From assembly GCA_021228405.1 (NCBI GenBank), contig JAJQRF010000001.1, forward strand, positions 496,001 through 560,000: a stretch of 64,000 nucleotides of DNA. Direction: 5' to 3'. The translations under genes were made by a program, and so were the position numbers. Numbering within the stretch: position 1 is the first letter of the stretch; each line of letters begins with the position of its first letter. Below the pieces are notes generated by a model. It saw nothing but the letters and a program-made list of their open reading frames with translations, was not told the DNA's origin and searched no databases. This document shows, piece by piece, positions 62,202 to 64,000 of the stretch. The stretch is from Pyrinomonadaceae bacterium (lineage in GTDB: Bacteria > Acidobacteriota > Blastocatellia > Pyrinomonadales > Pyrinomonadaceae).

Positions 62202-62681
62202 TTAATTTGCTAAATCATCAATCTGCAATCCGATCGGTTGCGCTCCGGCTGTTTTGGCGGCATCGATAACTCTAACAACTTCACCATATTTTGCCGAACG
62301 CGGGGCTTTGACGAAAACCGTCTTTTCCACCTCGTTCGTTCCTTCGCGGAAAGTTCCGTTGTTGGTACGTTCCGTAAAAACCTGATTCAATTTATTGGTC
62401 AAATCTTCGGTATTCGTTACGTCGCCATACTTTTCGTTGTTCAAGGTAACTGATTTATCGGTATTATTGATAGCAATTACCAAGGTCAACGGGTTCGGTT
62501 TTACAATCGCGTCTTTTTCTTCCGGTTTCGGTTCCGCCGGTACTTTTGCCTCAAATCGGCTCGGCTTTAATGGCGTGATGACCATAAAGATGATTAAAAG
62601 CACCAACAAAACGTCAATCAATGGTGTTACGTTAATAGAAGGTGTTGCTCCGCCTTTCGAGCCACCTGTTGACATTCCCAT
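62202..62681 (-). CDS. ExbD/TolR family protein, second copy
   Basis: 159 residues. INVTPLIDVLLVLLIIFMVI (about 18-37) is the family's N-terminal membrane helix with the proton-path Asp in LIDVLLV. A periplasmic domain follows (LTLVIAINNTDKSVTLNNEK, VFVKAPRSAKYGEVVRVIDA). It is the stator-type partner of ExbB/TolQ. Confidence 0.95.
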   Translation of the reverse strand: MGMSTGGSKGGATPSINVTPLIDVLLVLLIIFMVITPLKPSRFEAKVPAEPKPEEKDAIVKPNPLTLVIAINNTDKSVTLNNEKYGDVTNTEDLTNKLNQVFTERTNNGTFREGTNEVEKTVFVKAPRSAKYGEVVRVIDAAKTAGAQPIGLQIDDLAN

Positions 62682-62722
62682 ATTTACACACTCCCAACAC
62701 TAAATATTTCAAGTGTCCAAGG

Positions 62723-63166
62723 TTATTTTGCTGCTGCCGCTCCCTTTTTCTTGTCGGCAACTAACCCGATTTTATCAATGTCCTGTTTACGGATCGTGTC
62801 GATCGCTTCGACCACTTTTCCGTAATCAACATCAATTCCGCTTTTGATGTAAACAATTCTCTTTTCGGGAGTTTTGTCTTTCATCAGAGTTTGGACTTTT
62901 TCCCCTAAGGTCGAAAGCGGATACGGGTCTTTTCCTATGTAGAAATTGTTGTTATCGGGTATTGCAATAATCACGGATGTGTCTTTTGCAATATCTGCGT
63001 CCTCATCCGGGCTTACCATATCCCGCGGAAGATTTACCGAAACCCCTTGTTGAAGAAGCGGTGTGACGATCATGAAGATGATCAAAAGCACCAGCATCAC
63101 ATCAACCATCGGAGTTACGTTAATTTCCGAATTATACTCATCGGTTCCCCCGACTGCCATTCCCAT
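62723..63166 (-). CDS. ExbD/TolR family protein, first copy
   Basis: 147 residues. INVTPMVDVMLVLLIIFMIV carries the conserved Asp in MVDVMLV. The periplasmic domain (SVIIAIPDNNNFYIGKDPYP, RIVYIKSGIDVDYGKVVEAI) is typical. It follows the ExbB gene by 41 bases and shares about half of its membrane helix residues with the second ExbD. Confidence 0.95.
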   Translation of the reverse strand: MGMAVGGTDEYNSEINVTPMVDVMLVLLIIFMIVTPLLQQGVSVNLPRDMVSPDEDADIAKDTSVIIAIPDNNNFYIGKDPYPLSTLGEKVQTLMKDKTPEKRIVYIKSGIDVDYGKVVEAIDTIRKQDIDKIGLVADKKKGAAAAK

Positions 63167-63207
63167 ATTAACTTTTCTCCTTTCCTAAAATGCAGGACTT
63201 TAAGGAA

Positions 63208-63948
63208 TTAACCTTTTAACTGTTTGGTTCTTTGTTTGATGAAATAGTCAACCAACTCCGAAGCCGAGTTTTCCATTTCAACGCTGAAGCTGGTTACTTT
63301 GTTCGTAAAATAGTTGAACAACCAAACTGCCGGAACCGCTACAGCGATACCGAAAGCCGTAGCTACGAGAGCTTCAGCGATAGCACCGCCGACCGCGCCG
63401 ATACCGGCTGTTTCATTCGATCTCAAAGCCTGGAAAGCACCGATAATACCGACGACCGTTCCGAACAATCCGACGAACGGAGCCGTTGAGCCAACCGTTG
63501 CAAGCCCCGACAAACCGCGTTTCAATTCGGCAGTTTTAACGGCGATCGCACGTTCCAAAGCACGTTTTGACGCTTCCATTTCGTCAGCCGAAATGTCGGA
63601 ATTACCCTGATGTGCATTAAACTCTTTCAAGCCGGAAGAAACAACCATCGCAAGGTGCGAGTCCTTATGTTTGTCGCTGATGCTGATTGCTTCATCAATA
63701 TTGCTGTTCTTCAATGCCTGAGCAACCTTCGGTGCATACTGACGTGATTGTTGTTTGGCTTTGTTGTAGGTCAACCAACGCTCGATACCGACCGCGATCA
63801 TATAAACTGATTCGATAATAAGCGTGATAATGACGACCCAACCGGGAATGGTCAAACTTTTGGCGATGTCATAGATACCGAAAGAAATTGCCTTTTCGCC
63901 TTCGGCAAATAATAAGAATAAGCCCAGAAGGCTAGCTAAAAATGTCAT
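63208..63948 (-). CDS. ExbB/TolQ/MotA family proton channel protein
   Basis: 246 residues. A first membrane segment (about 2-16) and a second (WVVIITLIIESVYMIAVGIE) are followed by a cytoplasmic loop and the conserved ExbB block: LSGLATVGSTAPFVGLFGTV, VGIIGAFQAL and IGAVGGAIAEALVATAFGIA VAVPAVWLFNYF. With ExbD it uses the proton motive force to energise an outer-membrane or motility complex. No TonB gene is in the window. A ribosome binding site (GGAGGAAAAATC) precedes ATG 63948. Confidence 0.95.
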   Translation of the reverse strand: MTFLASLLGLFLLFAEGEKAISFGIYDIAKSLTIPGWVVIITLIIESVYMIAVGIERWLTYNKAKQQSRQYAPKVAQALKNSNIDEAISISDKHKDSHLAMVVSSGLKEFNAHQGNSDISADEMEASKRALERAIAVKTAELKRGLSGLATVGSTAPFVGLFGTVVGIIGAFQALRSNETAGIGAVGGAIAEALVATAFGIAVAVPAVWLFNYFTNKVTSFSVEMENSASELVDYFIKQRTKQLKG

Positions 63949-64000
63949 GATTTTTCCTCCAAAGAAATCAAAAAAAATTTATTATTGCAGATTTTTATGA

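Overview
The window looks like chromosomal sequence of an Acidobacteriota member, most likely class Blastocatellia. This is inferred from gene families, not from a marker-gene search. Pointers are two tandem VWA proteins of the acidobacterial VWFA-related type, an EgtB with the double-tyrosine architecture known from Chloracidobacterium, serine/threonine kinases fused to PEGA and FGE-like domains, and many small proteins with N-terminal zinc ribbons. No rRNA, tRNA, insertion sequence, phage or CRISPR array was seen.

Layout. 1-3513 (minus): a cation-homeostasis cluster (truncated membrane protein, KhtU-like antiporter, KhtT-like RCK_C subunit, two small membrane proteins). 3704-7288 (plus): type II NADH dehydrogenase and a secreted repeat protein. 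7351-10196 (minus): zinc-ribbon proteins around rlmB. 10495-14671 (plus): NYN protein, DUF2203 protein, RDD protein, RqcH. 14759-25266 (minus): TlpA-like thioredoxin, triple-FHA ABC transporter, a transmembrane pseudokinase, a TPR protein, and an apparently active kinase with PEGA and FGE-like domains. 25468-28206 (minus): leuS. 28498-31931: small unknown genes, an HSL-type esterase, a region-2-only sigma-like protein and a HEAT-repeat protein. 32009-35014 (plus): egtB, egtD, birA. 35030-42716 (minus): a type II secretion/type IV pilus-like operon (GspF, GspE, secretin, two pseudopilins, PilM-like). 42961-45101 (plus): two VWA proteins. 45176-48784 (minus): a bacterial microcompartment (BMC) operon with two hexamer shell proteins, a CoA-acylating aldehyde dehydrogenase with an unusual tail, and two unknown membrane proteins. 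48997-51482 (plus): RodZ-like protein and guaB. 51946-64000: an exported unknown protein, an ABC-F ATPase, a SurA/PpiC-type lipoprotein, rpmB, RidA, a peptidoglycan-binding protein, RelA/SpoT, a TPR lipoprotein and an ExbB-ExbD-ExbD module.

The most unusual feature is a dispersed family of tandem heptanucleotide arrays. They occur as single arrays or as inverted pairs in many intergenic regions. They also lie in frame inside leuS, the BMC aldehyde dehydrogenase, the ABC-F gene and a pseudopilin leader. Every in-gene array uses a heptamer that has no stop codon in any frame, whereas several intergenic ones (ATAACTG, AAAAGTA) do contain stops. A second repeat family, with a period of about 20-21 bp, forms two intergenic arrays (18637-18760 and 51629-51868). 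The BMC operon is the most interesting gene system: its aldehyde dehydrogenase carries a probable internal encapsulation helix held between two heptamer-derived linkers, and its signature enzyme, pentameric shell protein and phosphotransacylase are not in the window.
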